A stretch of 64,000 nt of DNA from Streptomyces liliiviolaceus (GCF_018070025.1 NZ_JAGPYQ010000001.1:3906001-3970000); one strand, 5' to 3'; shown: positions 31,784 to 40,414, counted from the first letter of the stretch. A program made the numbers and translations. Notes: generated by a model from the letters alone, not told the origin.

Positions 31784-33027
31784 GGGCGCGGGGAACTGCG
31801 CGGCCAGCCACACCCGGGCAGCACCGTGACGAGCCGCGCAACCCCCACGGCCACCAACAGCCCCTGATACGGAACGAGTTCCACCAGCCCCGCACCGACC
31901 GCGAGCCCCACCGCGTTCGGCGCGAACAGCAGCGTGTGCGCGGTCGCCGCCGTACGGCCGAGCAGCGCATCCGGAGTCTCGCGCTGCACCGCCGTGAGCG
32001 CCGCGATCAGCACGCACGGCAGCCCGGCCCCCACCGCCACGGCCGAGCCGAGCGCCACCGCGTCGTACGGGAGCGCGCGAGCCGTCACGGCCACGGCGGT
32101 CAGCGCGATGCCGTACCGCGCGAACCGGCGTTCGCCCAGCCGGCGCAGGAGCGGCCCCGCGGCCGGACCGATCGCCACCGAACCGGCGCCCTGGGCGACG
32201 TACAGCAGCCCCACGTACGCGGGGGAGTGGCCGAGGCCCTCCGCCACCGCGTAGACCGTCGCGCCGTTGACGCCCGCGAAGAGCATCGTCGTGCCGCCGG
32301 CGAGGACGAGCGGGCGCAGGACCGCGTGGCCCCGGAGAAAGCGGGTGCCCTCGACGGTCCGGGCACGCCATCCGTCGGTGCCCTCCACGAGGCGCGGCGG
32401 CGGCTCGTGGACGCGCAGGAGTGTGTAGAGGCCCGCGGCGAGGACGAAGGTGACGGCGTCCAGGAGCGCGACGCGCGCGCCCCCGTACGCCGCGTACAGG
32501 CCCGCTCCGGCGAGCGGGGCGATCAGTTTCATGCCCTCGTTGGCCGTCATCCGCAGCCCGTTGAAGTCGCCGAGGAGCCGCTGGTCGACGGCGGTGGCCA
32601 CCAGCGCCGCCTCCGCCGCGTCATGCACGACGCCCGCCGCCCCGTACACGAGGAGCACGGCGAACAGGATCCACAGGGTGCCCGGTGAGCCGACCGCGCA
32701 GAGTGGCAGGAGGAGCGCGGCCAGGCCCAGGTTCGTCCACACCAGCAGCGGTCGGCGGCGGGTGCGGTCGGCGAGAGTGCCCAGGGCCGGGCCGATCAGC
32801 GTGGGCGCCCACAGGGCGAAGACGCAGAGGGCGGCCAGGCCGTCCGAGCCGGTCAGGTCCTTCACCCAGATCCCGGCCACCAGCCACATCGCCGACGAGC
32901 CGAAACCGGAGACCACGACTCCGCCCAGGTACAGGGCGGCGTCGCGGTCCCGCAGGACACGGACCACCGCCCACGCCGGGCGGGCCGCCGGGGTCGTCCG
33001 CGGTGCCCGCGGCGCTTGTTCCGTCAT
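31780..33027 (-). CDS. MFS transporter
   Basis: A 415-aa protein with about 12 predicted membrane helices and no large loops, similar to the MFS_3/enterobactin-exporter-like group. The cytoplasmic loop motif GTLADRTRRRPLLVWTN lies after helix 2 (motif A position), and DFNGLRMTANEGMKLIAPLAGAGL lies in the helix 4-5 region. The last residues CGWPRSSPRP are encoded by the dispersed intergenic repeat, which seems to have replaced or extended the original C-terminus. It follows the quinone oxidoreductase gene by 101 bp on the same strand. Substrate unknown. Confidence 0.8.
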   Translation of the reverse strand: MTEQAPRAPRTTPAARPAWAVVRVLRDRDAALYLGGVVVSGFGSSAMWLVAGIWVKDLTGSDGLAALCVFALWAPTLIGPALGTLADRTRRRPLLVWTNLGLAALLLPLCAVGSPGTLWILFAVLLVYGAAGVVHDAAEAALVATAVDQRLLGDFNGLRMTANEGMKLIAPLAGAGLYAAYGGARVALLDAVTFVLAAGLYTLLRVHEPPPRLVEGTDGWRARTVEGTRFLRGHAVLRPLVLAGGTTMLFAGVNGATVYAVAEGLGHSPAYVGLLYVAQGAGSVAIGPAAGPLLRRLGERRFARYGIALTAVAVTARALPYDAVALGSAVAVGAGLPCVLIAALTAVQRETPDALLGRTAATAHTLLFAPNAVGLAVGAGLVELVPYQGLLVAVGVARLVTVLPGCGWPRSSPRP

Positions 33028-33128
33028 GCCTGGTCATCGTGGGGCTAAGGCCCCGGGGCGGGGATCGGGCAGGTGCCTTAGACGGGGTACGCGGCAGGGG
33101 TGCCGGGGGACGGCCTCCGAGGGACCCT

Positions 33129-34106
33129 CTAAGGGACGGTGACGACGAGTTTGCCCCTCGGGTGGCCCTTCTCCAGATGGCGGACGGCCTCGGCGGTCTC
33201 GGCGAGGGGATAGGTGCGGTCGACCGGCGGGACGAGCTTGCCGCTCTCGGCGAGGTCCTTGAGGGCCAGCAGGTCCTCGCGGCGGGTGACGGCGACGAGG
33301 CTGCGGAGATTCTGCCCGGTGAACGGCGAGAGCAGCACGGCCCGCAGCCCGCGGCTCAGCCCGCCGAGCAGCGCGGTGCCGCCCTCGCCGCCGACGATCA
33401 CGAGGGTGCCGCGCGGGGCCAGGACACGCCGCAGCACGGGCAGCGGACGCTGCCCCGCGTTGTCGACGATCACGTCGTAGCGGTGCGGGTGCGGGCCGTC
33501 GCCGATGTCCTCGGTGGTGTAGTCGATGACGTGCGCCGCGCCCTGGGCCCGTACGAAGTCCGCGCCGCCGGGGCCGCAGACACCGGTGACCTCGGCCCCG
33601 TACATCGTGGCGAACTGGACGGCGTAACAGCCGACGCCGCCGGAGGCGCCGATGACGAGGACCTTCTGGCCAGGCTTCGGGCGGGCCGGGCCGCTCAGGG
33701 CCTGGCGGGCGGTCGTGGCCGACACGGGCAGGGCGGCGGCCTGCTCGAAGGGGAGACCGGCCGGCTTGAGGACGACCTTGGCGGCCTTGGCACGCGCGAA
33801 CTCGGCGAACGAGCCCTCGCAGTTGCCGAAGACCTCGTCGCCCGGCTTGAAGTCGGTCACCTTCGCGCCGACGGCCTCGACCCGTCCGGCGCCGTCCCAG
33901 CCCTGTACCGGATTCCTGGGCCTGCGGAGCCCGAGGGCGACGCGCGCCACCAGCGGGCGGCCCGTCATGAAGTGCCACACCTCGGGGCCGAGGCCGGCCG
34001 CGCGGATCTCGATCAGCACCTCGTCGTCGCGGGGGACCGGACGCTCGATCTCCCGCAGTTCCAGCAGATCCGCCGATCCGTAGGCATTCTGGACGATCGC
34101 CTTCAT
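33129..34106 (-). CDS. NADPH:quinone reductase-like MDR oxidoreductase (zinc-free type)
   Basis: A 325-aa medium-chain reductase. It lacks the Cys/His zinc ligands of alcohol dehydrogenases. GWDGAGRVEAVGAKVTDFKPGDEVFG marks the GroES-like domain, and the nucleotide-binding motif VIGASGGVGCYAVQFATMYGAEVTGVCG is the AxxGxxG type of quinone reductases. HPRGKLVVTV is the typical C-terminus. It probably reduces quinones or enones with NADPH in the cytoplasm. GGGGAG lies 7 nt before the ATG at 34106. Confidence 0.87.
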   Translation of the reverse strand: MKAIVQNAYGSADLLELREIERPVPRDDEVLIEIRAAGLGPEVWHFMTGRPLVARVALGLRRPRNPVQGWDGAGRVEAVGAKVTDFKPGDEVFGNCEGSFAEFARAKAAKVVLKPAGLPFEQAAALPVSATTARQALSGPARPKPGQKVLVIGASGGVGCYAVQFATMYGAEVTGVCGPGGADFVRAQGAAHVIDYTTEDIGDGPHPHRYDVIVDNAGQRPLPVLRRVLAPRGTLVIVGGEGGTALLGGLSRGLRAVLLSPFTGQNLRSLVAVTRREDLLALKDLAESGKLVPPVDRTYPLAETAEAVRHLEKGHPRGKLVVTVP

Positions 34107-34143
34107 GGCGTGGCTCCCCTCGTGGTCCCCGGCTCCGGGAATC

Positions 34144-34184
34144 CCGGCAGTCCCGAGCATTCCGGCAGTCCCGAGCATTCCGGC
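34144..34184. repeat. 18-bp tandem repeat in the 34.1-34.3 kb divergent region
   Basis: CCGGCAGTCCCGAGCATT occurs at 34144-34161 and 34162-34179, followed by a partial third CCGGC. It lies 38 bp upstream of the oxidoreductase start. Function unknown; possibly replication slippage or a regulator array. Confidence 0.85.
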
Positions 34185-34234
34185 GGGGCGAACGCCTGGC
34201 CAGATTCCTGAGCACGATCGTGGGAGGAGAAGCG

Positions 34235-34300
34235 ATGAGTTTCCGTACGACCGACGGTCTACCCCCTGACGACCCCGAGACGGACCCTGATCACCCCTGA
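34235..34300 (+). CDS. Possible 21-aa leader ORF
   Basis: The ATG at 34235 follows a strong GGGAGGAG by 5 nt, opening a 21-codon acidic ORF (MSFRTTDGLPPDDPETDPDH, then Pro, stop) that ends 37 bp before the TIGR03086-type gene. Direct repeats CCTGATCAC follow in the spacer. It may be a translated leader; nothing is known about its function. Confidence 0.3.
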   Translation: MSFRTTDGLPPDDPETDPDHP

Positions 34301-34337
34301 TCACCTCCTGATGACCCTGTGACGAGAGGAACCCACC

Positions 34338-34952
34338 ATGGGCGACGGCGAGAGCACCGCGACGACCCTCGACCTGGGGCCGCAGGCCCTGATCGTGGCG
34401 CGCATCGCGGACGCGGTCCGCGAGGACCAGCTGGAGGACGCCACACCGTGTCCGGACTACGCGGTACGCCATCTGGTCGGGCATCTGACCGGACTCGCCG
34501 CGGCCTTCCGCGACGCCGGACGCAAGGAGCTGGGGGCCACGACGGACACCCCGCCCACCGCCGGGCTGCCCGACCTGACTCCCGGCTGGCGCGCCGAACT
34601 GCCCAAGCTGCTGGTCGAGTTGGCCGAAGCCTGGCGTGACCCGGCCGCGTGGACGGGGCAGACACGGGCGGGCGGAGTGGATCTGCCCGGCGAGATCGCG
34701 GGCATCGTCGCCACCGACGAACTCGTCGTGCACGGCTGGGACCTGGCCCGCGCGACCGGACAGGAGTACGTGCCCGACGAGGCGGCCCTGCGGGCGGCGT
34801 ACGGGATGCTGGCCGCGTCCGTGGACGACCCGTCGCGCGGCAGCATCTTCGGCCCGGTGGTGGCCGTCCCGGAGGGTGCGCCCCTGCTGGACCGGGTGAT
34901 CGGGCTGAGCGGACGGGACCCGGGGTGGCGGGCCGCCGTCGGGGAGCGCTGA
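34338..34952 (+). CDS. TIGR03086-type DinB/mycothiol-dependent maleylpyruvate isomerase-fold protein
   Basis: A 204-aa protein of the actinobacterial four-helix metal-binding family. The signature DATPCPDYAVRHLVGHLTGLA near residue 34 provides a His, and ATDELVVHGWDLARATGQEY near residue 129 provides the second His-rich site. Members bind divalent metal and often act in mycothiol-related detoxification, but most are uncharacterised. GAGAGG lies upstream of the ATG. It is convergent with the histidine kinase gene, separated by 49 bp. Confidence 0.83.
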   Translation: MGDGESTATTLDLGPQALIVARIADAVREDQLEDATPCPDYAVRHLVGHLTGLAAAFRDAGRKELGATTDTPPTAGLPDLTPGWRAELPKLLVELAEAWRDPAAWTGQTRAGGVDLPGEIAGIVATDELVVHGWDLARATGQEYVPDEAALRAAYGMLAASVDDPSRGSIFGPVVAVPEGAPLLDRVIGLSGRDPGWRAAVGER

Positions 34953-35001
34953 GGGGATCTCCGGACCTGGGCCTCAGGCTCCGGGCCTCGAACCCCGGTT
35001 C

Positions 35002-36120
35002 TCAGGCCCCGGGCAGTTCGACCGTGACGAGCAGCCCGCCGGCGGGGCGCGGGGTCAGGGCGAGCGTCCCGTCGTGTGCGTGGGCGATGGTCCTGACGAT
35101 CGCCAGGCCGAGGCCGACGCCCCCGTGATCGGTGTGGACGCGTTCGGTGCCGCGCCGGAACGGCTCGGTGAGGGTCGAGGCGAGCTCCGGGGAGATCCTC
35201 TCGCCGGAGTTCTCGACCGTGAGCACCACACCGCCGGGCCGGACGTCGGTCCGCACCCACACCCTGCCCCGGTCGGGCAGATTGTGGACGATCGCGTTCT
35301 GGACGAGGTTCGTGGTCAGCTGGAGGAGCAGCGCGTGCGATCCGGTGGTGGGGGTGATGTCGCCTCGGGTCTCCAGGGCGACGCCCCGCTTCTCCGCGAG
35401 CGGCAGGAGCGTCTCGGCGGCCTCCTCGGCCAGCAGGGACAGGTCGACGTCCTCACGGGTGAACGTCCGCTGCTCGGCGCGGCCGAGCAGGAGCAGTGCC
35501 TCGGTGAGGTCGATGGCCCGGGTGTTGACGGCGTGGAGGCGTTCGATGACCTCGCCGCTGTCGTGGTCCGGATCGGAACGGGCCACATCGATGAGGGCCT
35601 TCGAGACCGCCAACGGGGTGCGCAGTTCGTGCGAGGCGTTCGCCGCGAACCTCCGCTGTTCGGCGACGTGTTCTTCGAGCCGGCCCAGCATCGTGTCGAA
35701 GGCGTCGGCCAGTTCGCGGAACTCGTCCTTGCGACCCGGCAGCCGGATGCGGTGCGAGAGCGCCCCGGCCGAGGCCAGCCGGGTGGCGCCGGTGATGCGG
35801 GTCAGCGGGGCGAGCATCCGGCCCGCCAGGACCCACCCGCCGACCAGGCCGAACACCAGCAGGAACGCCAGCACGGCGGCCGCCCGCGGAGCGAACTCGC
35901 GCAGCAGGGCGGACCGGATGGGAAAGACCCCGTTCATGGCGCCGTCGTCGGCGTTGATGAGCATCGCGCGGTCGGGGACGTACCGCAGGAGGAACAGCCA
36001 CACCGCCGCGAGCAGCAGGACACCGGCGAGCATGAGGAAACCGGCGTAGCTGAGGGTGAGCCTGGCGCGCACGCTCAACCCGGGGGCCCTATCCACGCTC
36101 GTCTCCGTCACGTTCGGCAT
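35002..36120 (-). CDS. Two-component sensor histidine kinase
   Basis: A 372-aa kinase. Two membrane helices (about residues 22-45 and 78-99) flank a short 30-residue extracytoplasmic loop. A HAMP segment, the phospho-acceptor His164 in NASHELRTPLAVS, and the ATPase boxes NAIVHNLPDRG (N-box) and DHGGVGLGLAIVRTIAHAHDG (G-box) follow. The small sensor loop suggests it monitors the membrane or cell envelope. Its start overlaps the response-regulator end by 32 nt, and GGAGG lies 6 nt before the ATG at 36120. The neighbouring divergent genes encode VanY- and VanJ-like envelope proteins. Confidence 0.9.
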   Translation of the reverse strand: MPNVTETSVDRAPGLSVRARLTLSYAGFLMLAGVLLLAAVWLFLLRYVPDRAMLINADDGAMNGVFPIRSALLREFAPRAAAVLAFLLVFGLVGGWVLAGRMLAPLTRITGATRLASAGALSHRIRLPGRKDEFRELADAFDTMLGRLEEHVAEQRRFAANASHELRTPLAVSKALIDVARSDPDHDSGEVIERLHAVNTRAIDLTEALLLLGRAEQRTFTREDVDLSLLAEEAAETLLPLAEKRGVALETRGDITPTTGSHALLLQLTTNLVQNAIVHNLPDRGRVWVRTDVRPGGVVLTVENSGERISPELASTLTEPFRRGTERVHTDHGGVGLGLAIVRTIAHAHDGTLALTPRPAGGLLVTVELPGA

Positions 36121-36793
36121 CTCCTGCCTCCGGTCGTGGCTCGATGCGGTAGCCGACGCCCGGCACGGTGGCGATGATCCAGGGTTCGCCGAGCCGTTTG
36201 CGCAGGGCCGAGACCGTGATGCGCACGGCGTTGGTGAACGGGTCGGCGTTCTCGTCCCACGCGCGTTCCAGCAGCTCCTCGGCGCTGACGACCCCGCCCT
36301 CGGCGGCGACGAGGACCTCCAGCACGGCGAACTGCTTCCTGGTCAGCGCGACATACCGGCCGTCGCGGTACACCTCGCGGCGGAACGGGTCCAGACGCAG
36401 GCCCGCGATCTCCCGCACCGGCGGCCTGCTGTGGGCGCGTCTGCGGTCGAGCGCTCTGAGCCTGAGGACGAGTTCCTGGAGGTCGAACGGCTTCGTGAGG
36501 TAGTCGTCGGCGCCCAGCTCGAACCCGCTGGCCTTGTCGTCGAGACGGTCGGCGGCGGTCAGCATCAGGATCGGCATACCGCTGCCGGAGGCGACGATGA
36601 CCTTGGCGATCTCGTCACCGGACGGCCCGGGGACGTCCCGGTCGAGTACGGCGATGTCGTACGCGTTGACGCCCAGCAGTTCCAGCGCGGTGTCGCCGTC
36701 GCCCGCGATGTCCGCCGCGATCGCCTCCAGGCGCAGACCGTCGCGGACCGCTTCCGCCAGATAGGGCTCGTCCTCGACGATCAGCACACGCAT
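36089..36793 (-). CDS. OmpR/PhoB-type response regulator
   Basis: A 234-aa regulator. The receiver domain has the acidic pair Glu7/Asp8, phospho-acceptor Asp51 in AVLDRDVPGPSG, and Lys101 in DYLTKPFDL. The C-terminal winged helix includes RYVALTRKQFAVLEVLVAAEGGVVSAEELLERAW and TVSALRKRLGEP, the OmpR class pattern. The ATG at 36793 gives the standard N-terminus MRVLIVEDEP; the in-frame ATG at 36817 is upstream and less likely. It is divergent from the VanY-like gene by 87 bp and probably controls it. Confidence 0.9.
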   Translation of the reverse strand: MRVLIVEDEPYLAEAVRDGLRLEAIAADIAGDGDTALELLGVNAYDIAVLDRDVPGPSGDEIAKVIVASGSGMPILMLTAADRLDDKASGFELGADDYLTKPFDLQELVLRLRALDRRRAHSRPPVREIAGLRLDPFRREVYRDGRYVALTRKQFAVLEVLVAAEGGVVSAEELLERAWDENADPFTNAVRITVSALRKRLGEPWIIATVPGVGYRIEPRPEAGDAERDGDERG

Positions 36794-36880
36794 GTGCTTG
36801 AGGCTACGAGGCGACACCTATCGTCGGCGTATCGAAAACCGGATACATGCGGGCAACATCGCGCCGCCTTCACTGGCGGC

Positions 36881-37537
36881 ATGACTCGAAACCCACCACC
36901 CGCGCGCTTACCGACCCGCCGGATCCGCCCGCTCCTCCTCGTCCTCGTGGCGGGCGCCCTGACCGGCGTCGTGGCAGGCGTGGCGGCGATCGCCATGGCC
37001 CTCGGCCCGCAGTCGCCGATGTCCTGGTTCTCGTCGAAACCCCCGGTGAAGCCCCCGGCGAAGTCCTCGGTGAGGTCCTCGCTCTCCTCGGCCGACGGTG
37101 TCGTCCCCGACGGCGTGACGGTCTTCGACGACACCCTCGACGCCGTGACGAAGCTGGATCCGAAGCTGCTCGACGCCCTGCGCCGGGCCGCGACGGCCGC
37201 CGCGGCCGACGGGATCGAGTTCTACGTCAACAGCGGCTGGCGTTCCCCGGAGTACCAGAGCCGGCTTCTGCGCGAGGCGGTCGCCGCCCACGGTTCCGAG
37301 GACGAGGCCGCCCGATGGGTGGCCACCCCGGCGACGTCTCCGCACGTGTCGGGGGACGCCGTCGACATCGGGCACCCCGACGCCGCGAAGTGGCTGTCCG
37401 AGCACGGCGTCGACCACGGGCTGTGCCAGATCTACCGGAACGAGCCCTGGCACTTCGAACTGCGGACCCGGGCGATCGGCCGTCGCTGCCCACCCATGTA
37501 CGCCAACCCCACCGAGGACCCGAGGATGCAGCAGTGA
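36881..37537 (+). CDS. VanY-like D-alanyl-D-alanine carboxypeptidase (M15B)
   Basis: A 218-aa membrane-anchored peptidase. One N-terminal helix (about residues 17-41) is followed by a Pro/Ser/Lys linker and the catalytic domain. SGWRSPEYQSRLL (119-131), zinc ligands His155 and Asp162 in SPHVSGDAVDIG, and Glu188/His191 in NEPWHFEL complete the M15 set. It removes the terminal D-Ala from peptidoglycan precursors outside the membrane, which in glycopeptide-resistant bacteria lowers vancomycin/teicoplanin binding. It overlaps the EEP-family gene by GTGA. No vanHAX genes are nearby, so a role in wall remodelling is equally possible. Confidence 0.87.
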   Translation: MTRNPPPARLPTRRIRPLLLVLVAGALTGVVAGVAAIAMALGPQSPMSWFSSKPPVKPPAKSSVRSSLSSADGVVPDGVTVFDDTLDAVTKLDPKLLDALRRAATAAAADGIEFYVNSGWRSPEYQSRLLREAVAAHGSEDEAARWVATPATSPHVSGDAVDIGHPDAAKWLSEHGVDHGLCQIYRNEPWHFELRTRAIGRRCPPMYANPTEDPRMQQ

Positions 37538-38655
37538 CCGACAGTGAGCCGGGACGGACGATGACACAGGCCGACGCGGCTGACGTGACCGACCCGGCTG
37601 ACGCGACCGACCCGGTGGGCACGACGGCCGGGCCCGTTGTCCGCCGTGCGATCCGCGCCGTTCTGCGCCCGGACCTCTGGAAGCGCCCGGACCCCTGGAA
37701 GCGCGGCCCGGTGCTCACGGCCCTGGCGCTGCTCCTCGGCCTGACCCTGCTGCTGCACGCGAGCGTCCCGAACCGGATCGGGAACCTCGGCAGCCTGGTG
37801 GAGACGTTCCTGCCCTGGTCCGGCCTCTTCGTCCCGGTGCTGCTCGCCGGGGCGCTGTGGCGCCGCTCCGCCTCCGCCGTGGTCGCGCTGCTGCTGCCGG
37901 TCACGGCGTGGCTGAACCTCTTCGGCGGGCTGCTCGGCGACAGGTCCCAGCCGGGCGGCGACCTCACCGTGGCGAGCCACAACGTCGGCGCCGCCAACCC
38001 CGATCCGGCCGGCACCGCCCGCGCCCTGGCCGCCTCCGGCGCGGACGTGCTGGCGCTGGAGGAGGTGACCCCGCAGGACCGGGGCACGTACGAGAAGGGG
38101 CTGGCGCGGGCGTACCCGCACCACACGGTGCTGGGCACGGTCGGGCTGTGGAGCAGGCTGCCCCTGTCCGACACCCGGCCGGTCGACATCAGGACGGACG
38201 TCGGACCGCTGGCGAGGACCAAACCGGCCGACGCCACGACGGCCGAGAACCGGGCGCTGCGTACCACGGTGGCCACCGGGCACGGGCCGCTGGCGGTGTA
38301 CGTGGCCCATCTGGGATCCGCCCGGGTGAACCCCCGGTCGGGTTTCTGGACGGACTCGCGCGACAGGAACGCGAAGGCGCTCGCAGAGGCCGTCGCCGCC
38401 GAGCCGAACGAGCGGGTGGTGCTGCTCGGCGATCTGAACGGCACCCTGGACGACCGCGCGTTCGCCGGGCTCACTTCGCAACTGCACTCGGTCCAGGACG
38501 CGGCCGGGGACGGCTTCGGCTTCACCTGGCCGGCGGGTTTCCCGGTGGCGCGCATCGACCAGATCCTGGTCCGCGGAGTGGAGCCGAGGAGCGCGCGGGT
38601 GCTGCCGTCCACCGGCAGCGACCACCTGCCGGTGGCGGCCGCGATCGACTGGTGA
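37534..38655 (+). CDS. VanJ-like membrane endonuclease/exonuclease/phosphatase-family protein
   Basis: A 373-aa protein with about 90 cytoplasmic residues, three membrane helices (about residues 60-135), and an extracytoplasmic EEP domain: ASHNVGAANPDP, LALEEVTPQD (metal Glu), VYVAHLGSAR, VVLLGDLNGTLDDRAF, ARIDQILVRG, GSDHLPVAAAI. This architecture matches VanJ, the Streptomyces membrane protein linked to teicoplanin resistance, thought to act on lipid-linked precursors. A tandem LWKRPDPWKRGP sits before the first helix. It is translationally coupled to the VanY-like gene. The specific substrate is inferred. Confidence 0.8.
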   Translation: MTDSEPGRTMTQADAADVTDPADATDPVGTTAGPVVRRAIRAVLRPDLWKRPDPWKRGPVLTALALLLGLTLLLHASVPNRIGNLGSLVETFLPWSGLFVPVLLAGALWRRSASAVVALLLPVTAWLNLFGGLLGDRSQPGGDLTVASHNVGAANPDPAGTARALAASGADVLALEEVTPQDRGTYEKGLARAYPHHTVLGTVGLWSRLPLSDTRPVDIRTDVGPLARTKPADATTAENRALRTTVATGHGPLAVYVAHLGSARVNPRSGFWTDSRDRNAKALAEAVAAEPNERVVLLGDLNGTLDDRAFAGLTSQLHSVQDAAGDGFGFTWPAGFPVARIDQILVRGVEPRSARVLPSTGSDHLPVAAAIDW

Positions 38656-38701
38656 ACCCACGGCCGCCGGACGGCGACCACAACTTCTTTTGTCGGAAGC
38701 A

Positions 38702-38761
38702 TTGACGAAACACAGAGGCGCTTCTAGCTTCATCGCGTCGTACTTCGTACGTCATATATGA
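38702..38761 (+). promoter_or_regulatory. Promoter and operator of the GntR-aldolase-dehydratase operon
   Basis: TTGACG (38702-38707), a 17-bp spacer and TAGCTT (38725-38730) form the promoter. The perfect palindrome TCATATATGA (38752-38761) lies just downstream of the expected start site, a good roadblock site for the autoregulated GntR protein at 38844. Confidence 0.6.
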
Positions 38762-38843
38762 GACGCGATACGCGAGATCAGATACGCGAGCTCTCGATCC
38801 CTGAGGGCTCCGCGCCACCGATCCGTGCCACCGAGAGGCGAGC

Positions 38844-39500
38844 ATGACCTCTGTGCCCACGCCGATCCCCTCCCGCACGCAGTTCGTGCAGGAGGGGATC
38901 AAACACCGCATCCTCACGGGGCAGTTGACCCCGGGGCAGCCCCTGGTCGAGACCGAGCTGGCCGCACAGTTCGGGGTGTCCAAGACCCCGGTGCGCGAGG
39001 CGCTCAAGACCCTGGCCGGCACCGGGCTCGTGGTGATGAACCAGTACAAGGGCGTCACGGTGCGCATGGTGGACGCGGACATGGCGCGCGAGGTGTACGA
39101 CGTGCGGCTGCTGCTCGAACCGGAGGCCCTGCGGCGCTCCGTCCTGCGCGGCACCTCCCTCGACACGGCGCGTGAGGCGCTGGAACGCGCCGACGCGGCC
39201 ACCGACACCGCCCAGCGGTCCCTCGCCAACCGCGAGTTCCACCGCTCCCTGTACGTCCGCTGCGGCAACCCGCTGCTCGGCCGGATGCTCGACGAGGTCC
39301 GGGACCAGGCCGCCCTGGTCTCCGCGGTGGCCTGGGCCGCCGACCCGTCCTGGGAGCGCGAGGCCGCCGAGCACCGGGAGATCCTGCGGCTCGCCCTCGA
39401 AGGCGACTCGGACGGCGCGGCGCGCGCCCTGCACTCGCACATCGCCTCGTTCGTGCAACGGGCCTTCCCCGAGGCCCAGGGAAAGGGTGAGCAGGAATGA
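38844..39500 (+). CDS. GntR/FadR-family regulator of the sugar-acid operon
   Basis: A 218-aa regulator with an N-terminal winged helix (FVQEGIKHRILTGQLTPGQPLVETELAAQFGVSKTPVREALKTLAGTGLVVM) and a C-terminal FCD domain carrying the metal-binding His positions (NREFHRSLYVRCGN, EHREILRLALEGD, LHSHIASFVQ). It heads a translationally coupled gene run (ATGA into the aldolase, then dehydratase), so it most likely represses the operon until a sugar acid intermediate binds. GAGAGG precedes the ATG by 5 nt. Confidence 0.87.
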   Translation: MTSVPTPIPSRTQFVQEGIKHRILTGQLTPGQPLVETELAAQFGVSKTPVREALKTLAGTGLVVMNQYKGVTVRMVDADMAREVYDVRLLLEPEALRRSVLRGTSLDTAREALERADAATDTAQRSLANREFHRSLYVRCGNPLLGRMLDEVRDQAALVSAVAWAADPSWEREAAEHREILRLALEGDSDGAARALHSHIASFVQRAFPEAQGKGEQE

Positions 39501-40414
39501 CCGCGACCACGACCACGTTCGAGGCCCAACGGGCCGCCCTCGCCGACGTGGTGGCGATCCCCGTGACCCCGTTCGCCGAGGACGGCTCCATCGACAGGGA
39601 CGTGCACCGCGCGCTGCTGCGCCGGGCGCTCGACGGCGGCGTCCGCATCGTCACCCCGAACGGCAACACCGGCGAGTTCTACGCCCTCAGCCCCGAGGAG
39701 CGGCGCCTGGTCACGGAGTTGACCGTCGACGAGGCGCGGGGCCGGGCCACCGTCCTGGTCGGCGTCGGGCACGACCTGCCGACCGCCGTCGCCTCCGCCC
39801 GCCACGCCCGGCAGCTCGGGGCCGAGATGGTGATGGTCCATCAGCCCGTGCACCCGTACGTGTCGGAGGACGGCTGGGTCGACTACCACCGGGCGATCGC
39901 CGAGGCCGTCCCCGAGCTGGGCGTGGTCCCCTACATCCGCAACCCGGTGCTCGCCGGCGCTCGCCTCGCCGAACTGGCCGACGCCTGCCCGAACGTGATC
40001 GGTGTGAAGTACGCCGTGCCGGACGCGGCCCGCTTCGCCGCCTTCGCCCGGGACGCGGGGCTCGAACGCTTCGTATGGGTGGCCGGGCTCGCGGAGCCGT
40101 ACGCGCCCTCGTACTTCTCGGCGGGCGCCACGGGCTTCACCTCCGGTCTCGTGAACGTCGCCCCGGCCGTCTCGCTGAACATGATCGAGGCGCTGCGCTC
40201 CGGCGACTACGCGGGCGCCATGAAGGTCTGGGAGCAGATCCGCCGCTTCGAGGAACTGCGCGGGGCCAACGGCTCCGCCAACAACGTGACGGTCGTGAAG
40301 GAGGCCCTGGCCTCGCTCGGCCTGTGCCGCCGGGACGTCCGCCCGCCGAGCAGGCAGCTCCCCGAGTCCGAACGGGCCGAGGTCGCCGCCATCGCCGGGG
40401 GGTGGTCCATATGA
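39497..40414 (+). CDS. DapA-superfamily 2-keto-3-deoxy sugar acid aldolase/dehydratase
   Basis: A 305-aa TIM-barrel lyase. GNTGEF (56-61), Tyr146 in VPYIRNPV and Lys171 in VIGVKYAV are the pyruvate-type active site. It lacks the GTTGES of true DapA and is clearly divergent from the KdgD-like gene at 29636. Flanked by GntR and an IlvD/Edd dehydratase with ATGA overlaps on both sides, it most likely processes the 2-keto-3-deoxy acid made by that dehydratase. Substrate (arabonate, galactonate or rhamnonate derived) is not resolved. Confidence 0.83.
   Translation: MTATTTTFEAQRAALADVVAIPVTPFAEDGSIDRDVHRALLRRALDGGVRIVTPNGNTGEFYALSPEERRLVTELTVDEARGRATVLVGVGHDLPTAVASARHARQLGAEMVMVHQPVHPYVSEDGWVDYHRAIAEAVPELGVVPYIRNPVLAGARLAELADACPNVIGVKYAVPDAARFAAFARDAGLERFVWVAGLAEPYAPSYFSAGATGFTSGLVNVAPAVSLNMIEALRSGDYAGAMKVWEQIRRFEELRGANGSANNVTVVKEALASLGLCRRDVRPPSRQLPESERAEVAAIAGGWSI

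Noticed and set aside
36881..38655. Complete vanHAX-type vancomycin resistance cluster
   Set aside because: Only VanY- and VanJ-like genes plus a two-component system are present; no D-Ala-D-Lac ligase, dehydrogenase or VanX is visible.
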